Source: TMED88 sp964515335
Lineage (GTDB): Bacteria; Myxococcota_A; UBA9160; UBA4427
DNA: 64,000 bases
NCBI GenBank assembly: GCA_964515335.1
Contig: CAZETS010000011.1
Location: forward strand, 20,671 to 84,670
Reading direction: 5' to 3'
Shown here piece after piece: positions 9,248 to 18,828 of the stretch; positions within the stretch are counted from its first letter, which is position 1, and each line of letters starts with the position of its first letter. The translations under genes were made by a program, and so were the position numbers. Below the pieces are notes generated by a model. It searched no databases and was not told the origin of the DNA. It was given only the letters and a program-made list of their open reading frames with translations.

Positions 9248-10537
9248 CTAGGGGCCGCGGACGCTCAGCTTCACCTTGGCCGGCTCGACCGACACCGCCT
9301 TCAGGTCCGCCGGCGCCTGCACGTTCTCGACGGAGACGGCGAAGGTCCGGCGGCCGAGCTTGACGAGCAGCGCGTCCACGCTCACCGCCACCTCGACGCC
9401 GCGGGTCAGGAAGCGATCGCGTCGCCGCCCCTGGAAGCGCACGGTCACCTCGGCGGGATCGACGCCGAGCAGCTCGTAGTCCTCGGGCAGGTTCTCCACG
9501 GCGACGGGCACCTCGCGCTCGAAAGTCTCGAGCGCCGAGCCCGGCACCGTCAGCGCCCACAACCCGAACGCCGCGGCCAGTGCCACCAGGCCCTCGCGCC
9601 AGTGCCCTTGCATGCGCCCCACCCACTCGCCGACGCCGCTCGGCAGGGCGCTCCTCGCCCCCCGGCCCACGAAGTCGTCGAGCGCGGCGGCAAGCTCGTC
9701 GGGGCCCTCGATCGCCACCAGGCGTCCGCCGGAGGCGATCGACACCTCGCCGCGCTCCTCGCTCACCACGATGCACAGGGCGTCGCTGCGCTCGCACAGG
9801 CCGAGGGCCGCCGCGTGGCGCGTCCCCATGCCGCCGAGCTGGTCCCAATCGGTGGACAGCGGCAGGTGCACGCCGAAGCGCGAGACCTTGTTGGCGCCCA
9901 CCGTGACGGCGCCGTCGTGGCCGGGGGTGGCCGGATCGAAGAGGCTCACCAGCAACGGCTCGCTGATGCGCCCGTCGAGGTAGACGCCGCCGTCGAGGTG
10001 GCGTTCGAGGGGCTCGCGGCCGGGCAGCACGATCAGCGCACCGATCCTGGCGCCGGCCAGCCGGAAGACGGTGCGCACCAGCACCCGCTCGACCTCCGGC
10101 GGCGGGCGCGGCGCGCCGCGGCGCAGCGTCCACACCGCGATCACTTCGAACATGCGGCGCAGATCGTCCTGGAAGACGACCACGAGCATCACGGCGACCG
10201 CGGCGAAGAAGCCCTGCAGGAGCACCGTCGTGAGCTGCAGGTCGAGGGCCCGCGCCAGGCCGAAGAGCGCGGTGATCGCCGCCAGTCCGACCAGGGCGAG
10301 CCGCGCACGCGAGGTGCGCAGCCACACGATGGCCAGCCAGAGCAGCGTCGCCACGATCACGATGTCGATGACGTCGCTCGGGCGCAGCAATCCCGCACTC
10401 CCGATCCCGGGACGCCGAGGCGCCGAGCGCGCCCCCCCAACGGCCCGGTCCGTGACAGAGGATACCGGAACCCGCCGTACGCGCAGTCGAGCGAAACCCG
10501 CGCCGCTCCGGGCGGCATTGACCGCTCGAGAGGACAT
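9248..10537 (-). CDS. CdaA-type diadenylate cyclase fused to a YbbR domain
   Basis: Predicted membrane enzyme making the second messenger c-di-AMP from two ATP. From ATG 10537 (429 residues): a basic leader, three membrane helices (about 56-73, 80-95, 103-123), a DAC domain (130-290) with the catalytic DGA motif at 208-210, a further helix (313-331), and one YbbR/CdaR-like domain (337-429). In Firmicutes, CdaA and its regulator CdaR are separate adjacent genes; here they are one chain. The second signature reads GTRHAALG-like (residues 238-245), with Ala in place of the last Arg of the RHR triad that contacts ATP phosphates. The exact start is uncertain because the leader up to residue 50 has no homology to the family. 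Confidence 0.85.
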   Translation of the reverse strand: MSSRAVNAARSGAGFARLRVRRVPVSSVTDRAVGGARSAPRRPGIGSAGLLRPSDVIDIVIVATLLWLAIVWLRTSRARLALVGLAAITALFGLARALDLQLTTVLLQGFFAAVAVMLVVVFQDDLRRMFEVIAVWTLRRGAPRPPPEVERVLVRTVFRLAGARIGALIVLPGREPLERHLDGGVYLDGRISEPLLVSLFDPATPGHDGAVTVGANKVSRFGVHLPLSTDWDQLGGMGTRHAAALGLCERSDALCIVVSEERGEVSIASGGRLVAIEGPDELAAALDDFVGRGARSALPSGVGEWVGRMQGHWREGLVALAAAFGLWALTVPGSALETFEREVPVAVENLPEDYELLGVDPAEVTVRFQGRRRDRFLTRGVEVAVSVDALLVKLGRRTFAVSVENVQAPADLKAVSVEPAKVKLSVRGP

Positions 10538-10661
10538 CGCGCGCCGCCCGTCGGGCGCTTGCCGAAGCGACCGGAGACGCGCCCGTGGGCCGTGGAGCGC
10601 CGGGCGGATGCGGCCTCCGACGCCGCTGGCCAAGCCCGGAGCATTCAACGAGAATCACCGC

Positions 10662-11081
10662 ATGCGATACCTGCACACGATGGTGCGCGTCTCGAACCTC
10701 GAGGCGTCGCTGGACTTCTACTGCAACATGCTCGGCCTGGCCGAGCAACGGCGCTACGACGTCGAGAAGGGCCGCTTCACCCTCGTCTTCCTCGGCGCCC
10801 CGGACAACCCCGAGGCCCAGGTGGAGCTCACCCACAACTGGGACCCGGAGGAGTACGCGGGCGGACGCAACTTCGGCCACCTCGCCTACGAGGTCGAGGA
10901 CATCTATGCGGCCTGCCAGCGCCTGATGGACGGCGGCGTCACGATCAACCGCCCCCCCCGCGACGGCCACATGGCGTTCGTGCGCTCGCCAGACGGCATC
11001 TCGATCGAGCTGCTGCAGAAGGGCGGAGCGCTGCCGCCCCGGGAGCCGTGGAAGTCGATGGAGAACACCGGCGAGTGGTAG
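10662..11081 (+). CDS. gloA: Lactoylglutathione lyase (glyoxalase I)
   Basis: Converts the hemithioacetal of methylglyoxal and glutathione to S-lactoylglutathione in the cytoplasm. The 139-residue chain aligns end to end with E. coli GlxI, starting MRYLHTMVRVSNLEASLDFY. All four metal ligands are in place: His5, Glu55 (VELTHNW), His73 (NFGHLAYEVED) and Glu116 (GISIELLQ). Such short GlxI enzymes of the E. coli type prefer Ni or Co. The start is fixed by homology. Its stop overlaps the likely GTG start of the next gene, so the two are probably co-transcribed. Confidence 0.93.
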   Translation: MRYLHTMVRVSNLEASLDFYCNMLGLAEQRRYDVEKGRFTLVFLGAPDNPEAQVELTHNWDPEEYAGGRNFGHLAYEVEDIYAACQRLMDGGVTINRPPRDGHMAFVRSPDGISIELLQKGGALPPREPWKSMENTGEW

Positions 11082-11935
11082 ACACCGCCCACGAGTCCGT
11101 CGGGCGCCGCCCCCTCGGATTCGACACACCCGTCACCCTGGTGACGGAGCGCTTCCCCGGCCGGCCCGTCTACGACACCGCGGTCACCCACGCACTCGTG
11201 CGCCGGGTGGCCGAAGGCGCGCTTCCCGAGACGTTGCGGCTCTACGTGCCCGACGACGTCGTGCTCTTCTCGCTGCTCGACGCCCGCCGACCGGGGTTCG
11301 CGGCGGCGCGGGCGGCGGCGGCCCGGGCCGGCTCGGGCGCCGTGCTGCGACTCGCCGGCGGTCACGCCGCGCTCTTTCACGAGCGCTGTCTCGCCTTCTC
11401 CTGGGCGACGCCCGACACCCGCGAGCCCGACGCGATCCGCCGCCGCTTCGAGACGGTGTCGTCGTGGCTGTGCGACGGGCTGCGGCGGCTCGGCGTCGAC
11501 GCGCGCATCGGGGCGGTGGAAGGGGAGTACTGCCCCGGCGAGTACAGCGTGAGCGCGGGCGGCCGCACCAAGCTGATGGGAGTCGGTCAACGCGTGATCC
11601 GCGGCGCCGCCCACGTCGGCGGCGTGATCGTGGTCGGCGACTCAGAGCGCGTGCGCGACGTGCTCGGCCCGGTCTACGAGGCGATCGGGCTCAGGTGGGA
11701 GCCCCGCACGGCGGGTGCGGTCGAGGACGAGGCCGCCGGCGTCGACGTGGCGGCCGCGCGCGACGCGATCCTGGAGGCGCTCGGCGAGCGACGCGCGTGG
11801 CGGCACGGCGCCCTCGACGGCGAGACCCTCGCCCGCGCCGAGGACCTGCTCGACTGGCACGATCCCGAGCGTTCACCGCGCAGCGCGGCGATTGCCAGCG
11901 ACGCGCGAACGAAGCTGGTCGTCACCCGCGACTGA
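11075..11935 (+). CDS. Lipoate-protein ligase A-family protein
   Basis: A 286-residue member of the LplA/LipB/LipM acyltransferase fold, which attaches lipoyl or octanoyl groups to lipoyl domains. Visible signatures are RLAGGHAALFHERCLAFSW, equivalent to the RRxSGGGAVxHxxGxLxxS loop, and GGRTKLMGVGQR, holding the lysine that binds the acyl-adenylate carbonyl (usual form KIxGxAQ), followed by HVGG. GTG 11075 overlaps the gloA stop by 7 bp; GTG 11048 is an alternative. LplA, LipM and octanoyltransferase activities cannot be told apart by eye, so no symbol is given. Confidence 0.8.
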   Translation: MVDTAHESVGRRPLGFDTPVTLVTERFPGRPVYDTAVTHALVRRVAEGALPETLRLYVPDDVVLFSLLDARRPGFAAARAAAARAGSGAVLRLAGGHAALFHERCLAFSWATPDTREPDAIRRRFETVSSWLCDGLRRLGVDARIGAVEGEYCPGEYSVSAGGRTKLMGVGQRVIRGAAHVGGVIVVGDSERVRDVLGPVYEAIGLRWEPRTAGAVEDEAAGVDVAAARDAILEALGERRAWRHGALDGETLARAEDLLDWHDPERSPRSAAIASDARTKLVVTRD

Positions 11936-11960
11936 GGGCCGGCGGGCACTGGACCAGCAG

Positions 11961-12620
11961 CTACGCGGATCGCCCCTCCAGCCGCTGCTGCATGACCGCT
12001 TCGAATCCCGCGCGCAAGCCGGCGACGAGCTCGGCGGGCGCCTTCTCGGGCGTGCCGGCGTCGAAGGGCGGAGCAGGGTCGTACTCGATGGCGAGCTGGA
12101 TCGTCTGGGCGGCGGCGTCCCCGAGCATGCGGCGCACCAGCTCGAGCGCCATGTCGATGCCGGCCGACACCCCGGCGGCGGTCATGATGCCGTCCGACTC
12201 GACGACCCGGGCGAGCACCGGCTCGGCCCCGTAGTCGCGCAACGCCTCGCGGCGCATCCAGTGGGTGGTGGCGGGACGGCCCTCGAGCAGACCGGCGGCG
12301 CCCAGGATCAGGGAGCCCGTGCAGACCGAGGTGGTCCACTGCGTGGTTGCATCGATGGCGCGTAGCCAGGCCAGCGTCTCGTCGTCGCCGCGCACCCACT
12401 CGTCACCCGGGCCGCCGGGAACGAGCAGCACGTCGGCCCGGGACACGTCGCCGAGCGCGTGATCGGCGACGAGGCCGAGGAAGCCCGTGTCGTTGCGCAA
12501 CTCGCCCCGTCGCTTCGCGACGAAGCGGATCTCGGCGCCAGGCAGCTGACCGAGCACCTCGCAGGGCCCCATGGCGTCGAGCACCGTCATGGCCTCGTAG
12601 AGCAGTACGACGATCTGCAT
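11961..12620 (-). CDS. DJ-1/PfpI family protein, isonitrile hydratase-like
   Basis: A 219-residue cytoplasmic GATase1-like protein. The start MQIVVLLYEAMTVLDAMGP and the nucleophile elbow SVCTGSLILGAAGLLEGR place Cys100 as the reactive residue, and ATTHW follows, as in isonitrile hydratase InhA and the N-terminal domains of GlxA-type regulators. No AraC-type DNA-binding domain follows, so the enzyme branch is more likely. ATG 12620 has a good GGGAGGGAG ribosome site; an open frame upstream is not coding. Substrate is unknown. Confidence 0.87.
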   Translation of the reverse strand: MQIVVLLYEAMTVLDAMGPCEVLGQLPGAEIRFVAKRRGELRNDTGFLGLVADHALGDVSRADVLLVPGGPGDEWVRGDDETLAWLRAIDATTQWTTSVCTGSLILGAAGLLEGRPATTHWMRREALRDYGAEPVLARVVESDGIMTAAGVSAGIDMALELVRRMLGDAAAQTIQLAIEYDPAPPFDAGTPEKAPAELVAGLRAGFEAVMQQRLEGRSA

Positions 12621-12711
12621 CACTCCCTCCCACGCGCGTGATGGGGAGAGGATGACCGATTGCCGGAGCGTCCGCTGCGACGGCTCCCGACGCCCGCAGG
12701 CAGAGCAGCCT

Positions 12712-14040
12712 TCAGTCGAGCCCGTACTCCTGGATCTTGCGCCGCAGTGTCGAGCGGTCGATGTCCAGCACCTTGGCGGCCCGGGTGCGGTTGCCCGACG
12801 CGTCCTCGAGGGCCTGCTCGATGGCGCGGCGCTCGACTTCGCGCAGCGACAGCCCCTGCGGCTTGCCGGCCGGCCCCGTCTCACCGGCGGCCCCGGTCGA
12901 CTCGTCTGCCTCGCCGAGGTCCATCGTCTCGAGCGAGAGGTGCGTCAACCCGATCCGCCCGCCGCCCGACGCCGCCTTGGCGCCCTGTACGATGTTGCGC
13001 AGCTGCCGCACGTTTCCCGGCCACGGGGCGCGGCAGAGCGCGTCCATCGCCTCGGCACTGAAGTCGGGGGCGTCCCCGCCCGCGAAGTGCCGCGCCAGCA
13101 GTGGGATGTCGTCGCGGCGTTCGCGCAGGGTCGGCAGCCCGATCTCGATGCCGCGAAGCCGGTAGTAGAGATCGTCGCGCAGCGTCTGCTCGGCCATCAT
13201 GATGCGCGGGTCGCGATTGGTGGCCGCCACGAATCGCACCGACACGACCAGGCTCTTCTCCGAGCCGACCGGCCGCACCTCGCCGTCGTCGATCACGCGC
13301 AGGAGCTTCGCCTGATGAGCGAGCGTCATCGTCTCGAGCTCGTCGAGAAAGAGCACCCCGCCGTCGGCCTGCCGCAGCAGGCCCTCGTGGTCGCGGTCTG
13401 CTCCGGTGAACGAGCCCTTGCGGTGGCCGAAGAACTCGCTTTCGAAGAGCTCGGGCGGAGCGAGCGCGCAGTTGTGCGCGACGAACGGACCACTGGCGAG
13501 CGCCGAGTGGACGTGGATGGCGCGAGAGACCAGCTCCTTGCCGGTGCCTGTGTCGCCGGTGATCAGCACGTGCACGTCGCTGCGGGCGGCCATCACGACC
13601 TTGTGACGGACCTCGACGATCGCCTTGCTCTCGCCGACCAGCTCCGGCACCGAGCGCGGCGCCTCGTCGCGGAAGGGCCGGCTAGCCAGGGCCTTGTCGA
13701 CCGCGGCGGTCAGCACCGCGGGCGAGGCAGGCTTGACGAGGTAGTTGATCGCGCCGAGCTGGATCGCCCCAACCACGTCGTCCACCGCGTCGTTGGCGGT
13801 GAGCATGATGGCCGGGATCTCTGGCCAGCGCTCCTTCAGATGGCCGAGCAGCTCGAGTCCGTCCATCTGCGGCATGCGGATGTCGGAGATGACGAGATCG
13901 TAGGTCTGGTTCTCGAGGGCGATCAGCGCCTCGATGCCGTTCGCGGTGGCGCGCACCTCGAAATCGCGCTGCTCGAGGAGCACACGCAGGTAGTCGGAAG
14001 CCGACCGCTCGTCGTCGACGATGAGAATGCGTTGCGACAC
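12712..14040 (-). CDS. NtrC-family sigma54-dependent response regulator
   Basis: A 442-residue cytoplasmic transcription activator: receiver domain (1-120) with phosphoacceptor Asp53 (LVISDIRMPQ), AAA+ domain (about 133-360) with Walker A GDTGTGKE at 162-169, Walker B GGVLFLDE and a sigma54-contact loop written GSFTGA (209-214), then a Fis-type helix-turn-helix at the C-terminus (NRTRAAKVLDIDRSTLRRKI). The start is GTG 14040, supported by a GTAGGAGG site 5-6 bases upstream. It follows its presumed kinase by 16 bp, so the pair is one operon. Targets are unknown; the next gene downstream (DJ-1/PfpI) is in the same orientation 91 bp away. Confidence 0.93.
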   Translation of the reverse strand: MSQRILIVDDERSASDYLRVLLEQRDFEVRATANGIEALIALENQTYDLVISDIRMPQMDGLELLGHLKERWPEIPAIMLTANDAVDDVVGAIQLGAINYLVKPASPAVLTAAVDKALASRPFRDEAPRSVPELVGESKAIVEVRHKVVMAARSDVHVLITGDTGTGKELVSRAIHVHSALASGPFVAHNCALAPPELFESEFFGHRKGSFTGADRDHEGLLRQADGGVLFLDELETMTLAHQAKLLRVIDDGEVRPVGSEKSLVVSVRFVAATNRDPRIMMAEQTLRDDLYYRLRGIEIGLPTLRERRDDIPLLARHFAGGDAPDFSAEAMDALCRAPWPGNVRQLRNIVQGAKAASGGGRIGLTHLSLETMDLGEADESTGAAGETGPAGKPQGLSLREVERRAIEQALEDASGNRTRAAKVLDIDRSTLRRKIQEYGLD

Positions 14041-14056
14041 CGGCCTCCTACCCCGC

Positions 14057-15319
14057 TCAGCCCGCAGAACCCGCCGAGCGCGCGCGCTCAGGCTCCTGAA
14101 TCGGAAGCACCACCTCCACGACGGCTCCGTGCTCGTCGCCCGGACGCGCCTCGATCGTCCCACCGTGCTCTTCGACGATCCGCCTGGCCAGGAACAGACC
14201 GTAGCCGCTTCCGCCGGGCTTCGTGGTGAAGCCCGGCTTGAAGAGCTCGTTCGGCTCGACGTCACCGAAGCCGCGGCCCTCGTCCACGATGCGCACGTGG
14301 AGCCCGTCCTCGTCGACCCAGGTCTCGACGGTCGCGCGGCCCTGCCCCTCCATGGACTCCACCGCGTTGCGCATCAGGATGACGAGCGTCTCGGCGAAGG
14401 AGGTCTCGGGCAGCGACAACACCGGGCGGGCGCCGTCGTGGCGGGTCTCCCAGTCGACACCGGGATGCGAGTTCCGGACTTCGCGCAGCGCCCGATCCAC
14501 CACCGGCAAGAGCCGGCCCGTCCCGGCAGCCTCGGCGGGCCAACCGGCCGGGGCCGTCGCGGGGCGGTCCGAGCCGAGCGTCAGGTGGGCGAGCGATTCG
14601 AGATCGTCGATGGCGGCCCGCAAGCCGTCGAGAGCGGCGCGGCCCTCGGACTTCTCATCGAAGCGGGTCTCGATCAGGCGCACGAACCCGCGCAGACTGT
14701 GCACGGCGTTCTTCAGACCGTGGGCGAGACGCGCGACGTTCTCGCCGAGTGCGGCGACGATCCGCTCGTCGGCAAGCTGACGCTCGAGATCGTCGAGGCG
14801 GGACGCGAGGCGATCGCGCTCCTCGACCGACGAGGTCTGCCGGATCAGCCAGCGGCGCGTGACCAGGTAGGTGGCGGCTCCCATACCGAGCAGGAATCCG
14901 CTCTGCAGGAGCAACGTCTTCATGTAGTACCCGATGCCGAGCCACGCCTGCTGGGCCCACAGCGCGCCCACCGAGCCGAGCGTCACCCAGACGATCATCT
15001 GCGGTTGCAGCGCCATCGCAGAAAACATGATCTCCAGCCACAGGCCGGCCATGAAGGGCGACGCGACGCCGCTCGTCGACATCACCAGGGCGGTCCAGCC
15101 TCCGATGCCGATCACCGGTGACGCGAAGTAGCAGAGGCGCGCCAGCCTGGGTCGCTTGCGACCCACGTAGGCGAGGAAGTTCAGGATCGCGCTGATCCCG
15201 ACGATCGACAGCGCCATGTATCCGATGCGCAGCTCGGCCCGGAACACATACGCGGTGATCGCGCCTGCCGAGAGCGCGAAGTGCCGGGCGATGAGAACAC
15301 GATCGAATGCGCGGTCCAT
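14057..15319 (-). CDS. Membrane histidine kinase, partner of the NtrC-type regulator
   Basis: A 420-residue sensor with five or six membrane helices in residues 15-155 and essentially no periplasmic domain, so it probably senses something in or near the membrane. A short coiled coil (162-190) leads to the phosphoacceptor segment ARLAHGLKNAVHSLRGF with His200. The ATPase domain shows an N box (LMRNAVESM), a G1 box (DEGRGFG) and a G2 box (GGSGYGLFLARRIVEEHGG). The H-box HGLKN differs from the common HExRNP. Membrane topology was judged by eye. Confidence 0.9.
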   Translation of the reverse strand: MDRAFDRVLIARHFALSAGAITAYVFRAELRIGYMALSIVGISAILNFLAYVGRKRPRLARLCYFASPVIGIGGWTALVMSTSGVASPFMAGLWLEIMFSAMALQPQMIVWVTLGSVGALWAQQAWLGIGYYMKTLLLQSGFLLGMGAATYLVTRRWLIRQTSSVEERDRLASRLDDLERQLADERIVAALGENVARLAHGLKNAVHSLRGFVRLIETRFDEKSEGRAALDGLRAAIDDLESLAHLTLGSDRPATAPAGWPAEAAGTGRLLPVVDRALREVRNSHPGVDWETRHDGARPVLSLPETSFAETLVILMRNAVESMEGQGRATVETWVDEDGLHVRIVDEGRGFGDVEPNELFKPGFTTKPGGSGYGLFLARRIVEEHGGTIEARPGDEHGAVVEVVLPIQEPERARSAGSAG

Positions 15320-15502
15320 AGGAATAGGTCTCGGTACGGAAGTGGCCGCAACACGCCCGGGGGGCTCACAATATCATCGGCGCCCCCGCAAGTCGATCGA
15401 TTCCAGACTGCGCCAGAACGGCTGGAGCCGGCCCGGCGGGGCCGAAGACCGCGCCCGAGAACCGGCTTGTCGCACGACCTGCCGGTGCGCTGCCGCCTCC
15501 CG

Positions 15503-18328
15503 TCAGCGGCTGCTCGCGCGCTTGCGGGTCGATCGGCCCGACGACTTGGCACTCGCGGCGCGCTTCGCCCCGGCCTTGGTGCGGGCGGCCTTGCGGCCCG
15601 TCGCCTTCGTGGCGCTCGCCCGGGTCTTGCGCGCCGCAGCCTTCTTCTTGCGTACGGCCGCCTTCTTCTTCTTTCGCGCGGCCTTGGCGGGCTTCCGCTC
15701 GGGGATCTCCTCGACCCACTTGCCGTCGCGATGGAAGGCGCGCCAGCCCGTCGCCTTGCCGTCCGCCTCGCTCATCACGTACTGCTCTTTGGTCTTGCGT
15801 GCGAAGCGCACCATTGCGGGATTGCCGTCCGGGTCCTGGCTCGGCGCGCCGGCGAGGTACTTGTACTTGTCGTCGAGCTGCTCCGCGACGCCCTTGATCT
15901 CGTCGATCAACGGCGCGCGGGTCTCGCGATGCTTCGGGAACTGGCTGGCGGCCAGGAAGATCCCCGCCGCCCCGTCGCGCAGCAGATAGAAGTCGTCGCA
16001 CTTTTCGCAACGGAGGTGTGGCATCGGGATCGGGTCGACCTTGGGCGGCGCCGGCTCGCCGTTGCGAAGCAGCTTGCGGGTGTTCTTGCAGTCTTCGGCC
16101 GTGCAGCCGAAGTACTTGCCGAAGCGCCCCGACTTCAGCTGCATCTCGGCGCCGCACTTGTCGCACTCGAGCACCGGGCCGTCGTAGCCCTTGATGACGA
16201 AGCTGCCGGCCTCGACCTCGAAGCCGTCGCAGTCGGGGTTGTTTCCGCAGACGTGCAGCTTGCGCCCCTCGTCGACCAGGTAGCTGTCCATCGACGTCTG
16301 GCACTTCGGACAGCGCTGCCGCCCGAGCAGCAGCCGCGCCTCGCCCTCCTCCTGATCGTCGGCGTCGGCGCTGACCGCCTCCTCGCCCGGGATCAGGTTG
16401 ATGGTGCTCTTGCAGCGCTCCTTCGGCGGCAACGCGTAGCCCGAGCAGCCCAGGAAGACGCCGGTGGACGCCGTCCGCACCTGCATGTGGCGACCGCACT
16501 TCGGACACGGAATGTCGGTGTCAGTGGGGGCGTTCGAGCGCATGCCGCCGCTCTCGTCGGCGGCCGCGTCGAGCTTCTGCTGGAAGTCGGCGTAGAAGAT
16601 CTTCAGCACCGCCTTCCAATCCTTGTCGCCCACCGCGATCTCGTCGAGGGCCTCCTCGAGACCGGCCGTGAAGCCGTAGTCCATCAGGTGCTCGAAGTTC
16701 TCGGTGAGCCGCTCGGTGACGATCTCGCCGATCTTCTCTGCGTGGAAGCGTCGGTTCTCCAGGCGCGCGTAGCCGCGGTCCTGGACGGTCGAGATGATCG
16801 ATGCGTAGGTGGAGGGACGCCCGATGCCCCGCTTCTCGAGCTCCTTGACGAGGCTCGCCTCGCTGAAACGCGGCGGCGGCTTCGTGAAGTGCTGGACCGG
16901 GTCGAACTCCTGCAACGTCAGCAGGTCGCCCACCTGCACGTCGGGCAGCGGCGGATTCTTGTCGCCGCTGCCGCTCGGCTTCTCGACCTTCGTGTAACCG
17001 TCGAAGACGAGAATGCGGCCGCGGGTGCGCAGCTCGAATCCGTCGACGTTCACCACGATCGTCGTGCTGAGGTACTCGGCGGGCGGCATCTGGCAGGCCA
17101 CGAAGCGGTTCCAGATCAGCTCGTAGAGCCGCTCCTGGTCGCGCTCGAGCCCACCGATCGTTCCCGGCCGCACGTTCACGTCGGAGGGCCGGATGGCCTC
17201 GTGGGCCTCCTGGGCGCCGTCGCGGCTCGAGTACGAGATGGCCTGCTCGGGCAGGTAGCGCTGGCCGAAGTGCTGGTCGATGTAGCCGCGGCAGCTCTCG
17301 ACGGCCTCGGCGGAGAGGTTCGTCGAATCGGTCCGCATGTAGGTGATGTGGCCGGCTTCGTAGAGGCGCTGGGCCAGCATCATGGTCTTCTTCACGCTGA
17401 ATCCGAGCCGTGTGCTCGCCGCCTGCTGGAGGGTCGAGGTGATGAAGGGAGCCGAGGGACGGGTCTTGGTCGGCTTGTCGTTGCGCTCGGCGATCTCGAA
17501 CCGGCCGGGGCGCAGGCGCTCGATGGCCTGGTTGGTGATCTCGGCGTTCGGCGGCCGGAACTCCTTGCCGCTCTCCTTGACGACCTGCAGGCGGAGCGCG
17601 TCGCCGCCGGGGCTGGCCACGTCGGCGTAGAGCTCCCAGAACTCCTCAGGCACGAAGGCGTGGATCTCGCGCTCGCGCTCGACGAGCAGGCGCACGGCGA
17701 CCGACTGCACGCGGCCGGCAGACAGCCCCCGCGCCACCTTCGACCAGAGCAGCGGCGACAGCATGTAGCCCACGACGCGGTCGAGGAAGCGGCGCGCCTG
17801 CTGGGCGTTGACGCGCGACATGTCGAGCTCGCCCGGCTCCTCGAAGGCCTGCTGGATGGCCGAGCGGGTGATCTCGTTGAAGACGACGCGCTTGAAGCGA
17901 GCATCGCCGCCGCCGATCACCTCGCGCAGGTGCCAGGCGATGGCCTCGCCCTCGCGATCGAGATCCGTGGCCAGATAGACGGCGTCGGCGTCCTTCGCGA
18001 GCTTGCGCAGCTCGGTGACGACCTTCTCCTTGCCGGGCAGGATCTCGTAGTTGGCCTTCCAGCCCTTCTCGGGGTCGATCCCCATGCGGGCGATCAGCGC
18101 CTCGCGCGCCTTCTTCTTCTTGTGTGCGGCGCGCTTCGCCGGCGGCAGCTTCCGCGTCGTCGCCGCCGCCTTGGCGCGGGCGGCGGGGTCGACCTTGCGA
18201 CCCGAACCCGAAACAGGCAGGTCGCGGATGTGCCCCACGCTCGACTTCACGACGAAGTCCTTGCCGAGGTACTTATTGATCGTCCGCGCCTTAGCCGGCG
18301 ACTCTACGATGACGAGCGACTTGGCCAT
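15503..18328 (-). CDS. topA: DNA topoisomerase I
   Basis: Relaxes negative supercoils as a type IA enzyme. The 941-residue chain starts MAKSLVIVESPAKARTINKY, has the Toprim metal site TDLDREGEAIAW (121-132), the GLSAGRVQS segment (201-209), and catalytic Tyr330 in GHITYMRTDSTNLS. The C-terminal third carries zinc-ribbon repeats: CPKC...C, CPKC...CGNNPDC, CDKC...CTAEDC and a fourth, RCEKC, whose second cysteine pair is missing. The last 85 residues are a Lys/Ala/Arg-rich tail that should bind DNA non-specifically. It is monocistronic, with 183 bp before the kinase gene and 659 bp upstream. Confidence 0.98.
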   Translation of the reverse strand: MAKSLVIVESPAKARTINKYLGKDFVVKSSVGHIRDLPVSGSGRKVDPAARAKAAATTRKLPPAKRAAHKKKKAREALIARMGIDPEKGWKANYEILPGKEKVVTELRKLAKDADAVYLATDLDREGEAIAWHLREVIGGGDARFKRVVFNEITRSAIQQAFEEPGELDMSRVNAQQARRFLDRVVGYMLSPLLWSKVARGLSAGRVQSVAVRLLVEREREIHAFVPEEFWELYADVASPGGDALRLQVVKESGKEFRPPNAEITNQAIERLRPGRFEIAERNDKPTKTRPSAPFITSTLQQAASTRLGFSVKKTMMLAQRLYEAGHITYMRTDSTNLSAEAVESCRGYIDQHFGQRYLPEQAISYSSRDGAQEAHEAIRPSDVNVRPGTIGGLERDQERLYELIWNRFVACQMPPAEYLSTTIVVNVDGFELRTRGRILVFDGYTKVEKPSGSGDKNPPLPDVQVGDLLTLQEFDPVQHFTKPPPRFSEASLVKELEKRGIGRPSTYASIISTVQDRGYARLENRRFHAEKIGEIVTERLTENFEHLMDYGFTAGLEEALDEIAVGDKDWKAVLKIFYADFQQKLDAAADESGGMRSNAPTDTDIPCPKCGRHMQVRTASTGVFLGCSGYALPPKERCKSTINLIPGEEAVSADADDQEEGEARLLLGRQRCPKCQTSMDSYLVDEGRKLHVCGNNPDCDGFEVEAGSFVIKGYDGPVLECDKCGAEMQLKSGRFGKYFGCTAEDCKNTRKLLRNGEPAPPKVDPIPMPHLRCEKCDDFYLLRDGAAGIFLAASQFPKHRETRAPLIDEIKGVAEQLDDKYKYLAGAPSQDPDGNPAMVRFARKTKEQYVMSEADGKATGWRAFHRDGKWVEEIPERKPAKAARKKKKAAVRKKKAAARKTRASATKATGRKAARTKAGAKRAASAKSSGRSTRKRASSR

Positions 18329-18659
18329 GAATCCTCTGGGCGACAGAGCGGCAATCGGAATCAGCCTCGAGCGACTTGAGTTGCTGGAGCGGAAACGATG
18401 GACGCCGAGGGCCCCTCAGGCGCGACCCGTTTAGCACAACACTCCGAGTCGAGCGGAATCACCCGCGGGAATGCGTCGCGCCCTTGTGGTCGAAAGGGTC
18501 GCTGGTCCCCCGAGGCGAACGGCTCAGGGTGACGCAGCGCGATGCGCACGGGGGCAGGTCAAATCGAGTGAGCGGAAAAGCCCCCGTCGCGCCGGGTGCG
18601 CCCGTAAGCCGTGACGGCCCGCAAGGTGCCTGACCGGCACGGCCGGGAAAAAGAACGAC

Positions 18660-18676
18660 GTGCCCACGATAATGGT
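18660..18676 (-). repeat. Palindromic repeat, inverted diverged copy
   Basis: Reads GTGCCCACGATAATGGT, matching the reverse complement of the 18829-18854 copy (GTGCCCACGAAATTGGT) at 15 of 17 positions. The two face each other about 150 bp apart. Confidence 0.5.
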
Positions 18677-18828
18677 GCCGACGGCCCGAGAGTCGGCCCC
18701 GAGACCTCCCCTCGCCCGAGGAACCGTTTCGTGACCCCGGGAACCCCAAGAGGCCACCGCCCGCGGGTCAGAGCGGGTCCGGGCGTTCGCGTCAGTGCGT
18801 GGCGAAGAAGGCCCTGGGGAGCCGCGGG

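Noticed and set aside
15281..18379. A 1032-codon open frame antisense to topA
   Set aside because: It mirrors the topA reading frame through the high GC content, shows long Arg/Leu/Val repetition without domains, and topA is unambiguous.
18376..18633. Small open frame upstream of the DUF7064-like gene
   Set aside because: No ribosome site, no codon bias and composition typical of spacer.
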